From assembly GCA_027489135.1 (NCBI GenBank), contig JAIYAI010000795.1:1-5758 (forward strand): a DNA stretch of 5,758 nt, in the 5' to 3' direction. The translations under genes were made by a program, and so were the position numbers. The stretch is from Acetobacteraceae bacterium (GTDB lineage: Bacteria; Pseudomonadota; Alphaproteobacteria; Acetobacterales; Acetobacteraceae). Each line of letters opens with the position of its first letter. Position 1 is the first letter of the stretch. Below, one piece after another: positions 5,737 through 5,758 of the stretch. Below the pieces are notes generated by a model. It saw only the letters and a list, made by a program, of their open reading frames with translations. It searched no databases and was not told the DNA's origin.

Positions 5737-5758
5737 ATGTCCGAAGCCGCAGCGGTCA
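5737..5758 (+). CDS. Possible start of a further gene, cut by the window end
   Basis: An ATG at 5737 opens a frame reading M-S-E-A-A-A-V up to the window end. The purine run GGAGGGG (5717-5723) upstream could be a ribosome site, but its 13-base spacing is long. Only seven codons are visible, so neither the gene nor its product can be confirmed. Its position just after a terminator candidate is what one would expect of a new transcription unit. Confidence 0.3.

Noticed and set aside
1..5758. CRISPR arrays, tRNA or rRNA genes, insertion sequences and nucleotide-level tandem repeats
   Set aside because: No regularly spaced repeats, cloverleaf-like segments, transposase motifs or terminal inverted repeats were seen. 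The only duplication noticed is at protein level in the 182-residue lipoprotein.

Overview
The window is very GC-rich DNA with strong G/C preference at third codon positions, short gaps and overlapping genes. The gene content is a Gram-negative Group 2/3-type capsule exporter. Together these suggest an alphaproteobacterium, perhaps a Roseomonas/Acetobacteraceae-like member of the Rhodospirillales. That placement is an inference from composition and protein style; no rRNA or other taxonomic marker is present.

Layout, all on the + strand. Positions 1-118 are a non-coding leader that is less GC-biased than the rest. It is followed by a small Ala/Pro-rich lipoprotein gene (119-496). Then come four tightly packed genes of an ABC-transporter-dependent capsular polysaccharide export machine: an ABC-2 permease (KpsM-like, 574-1350, possibly starting at GTG 493), its ATPase (KpsT-like, 1361-2008), an inner-membrane/periplasmic co-polymerase (KpsE-like, 1965-3164) and a periplasmic/outer-membrane export protein with SLBB domains (KpsD-like, 3154-4929). 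Gaps and overlaps are +10, -44 and -11 bases, so these genes are very probably one operon with translational coupling. A perfect 10-bp hairpin (4940-4966) follows the last of them.

After a 177-base intergenic region, which holds a candidate sigma-54-type promoter (5032-5047), comes a separate 182-residue lipoprotein gene (5107-5655). The protein is built from two copies of one beta-rich module. It is followed by a good hairpin terminator candidate (5676-5703) and perhaps the first codons of another gene (5737 to the window end).

How the genes work together (from family knowledge): KpsM and KpsT form the ATP-driven inner-membrane exporter. KpsE spans the periplasm from the inner membrane, and KpsD continues the path to and through the outer membrane. 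The export protein has a cleavable signal peptide but no lipobox, while the first gene of the cluster encodes a lipoprotein, so that lipoprotein is a reasonable candidate accessory factor. No glycosyltransferase, kpsC/kpsS-like or CMP-Kdo gene lies in the window, so the chemistry of the exported polymer cannot be told. The system itself is a known type; the less described parts are the two lipoproteins and the regulatory elements.
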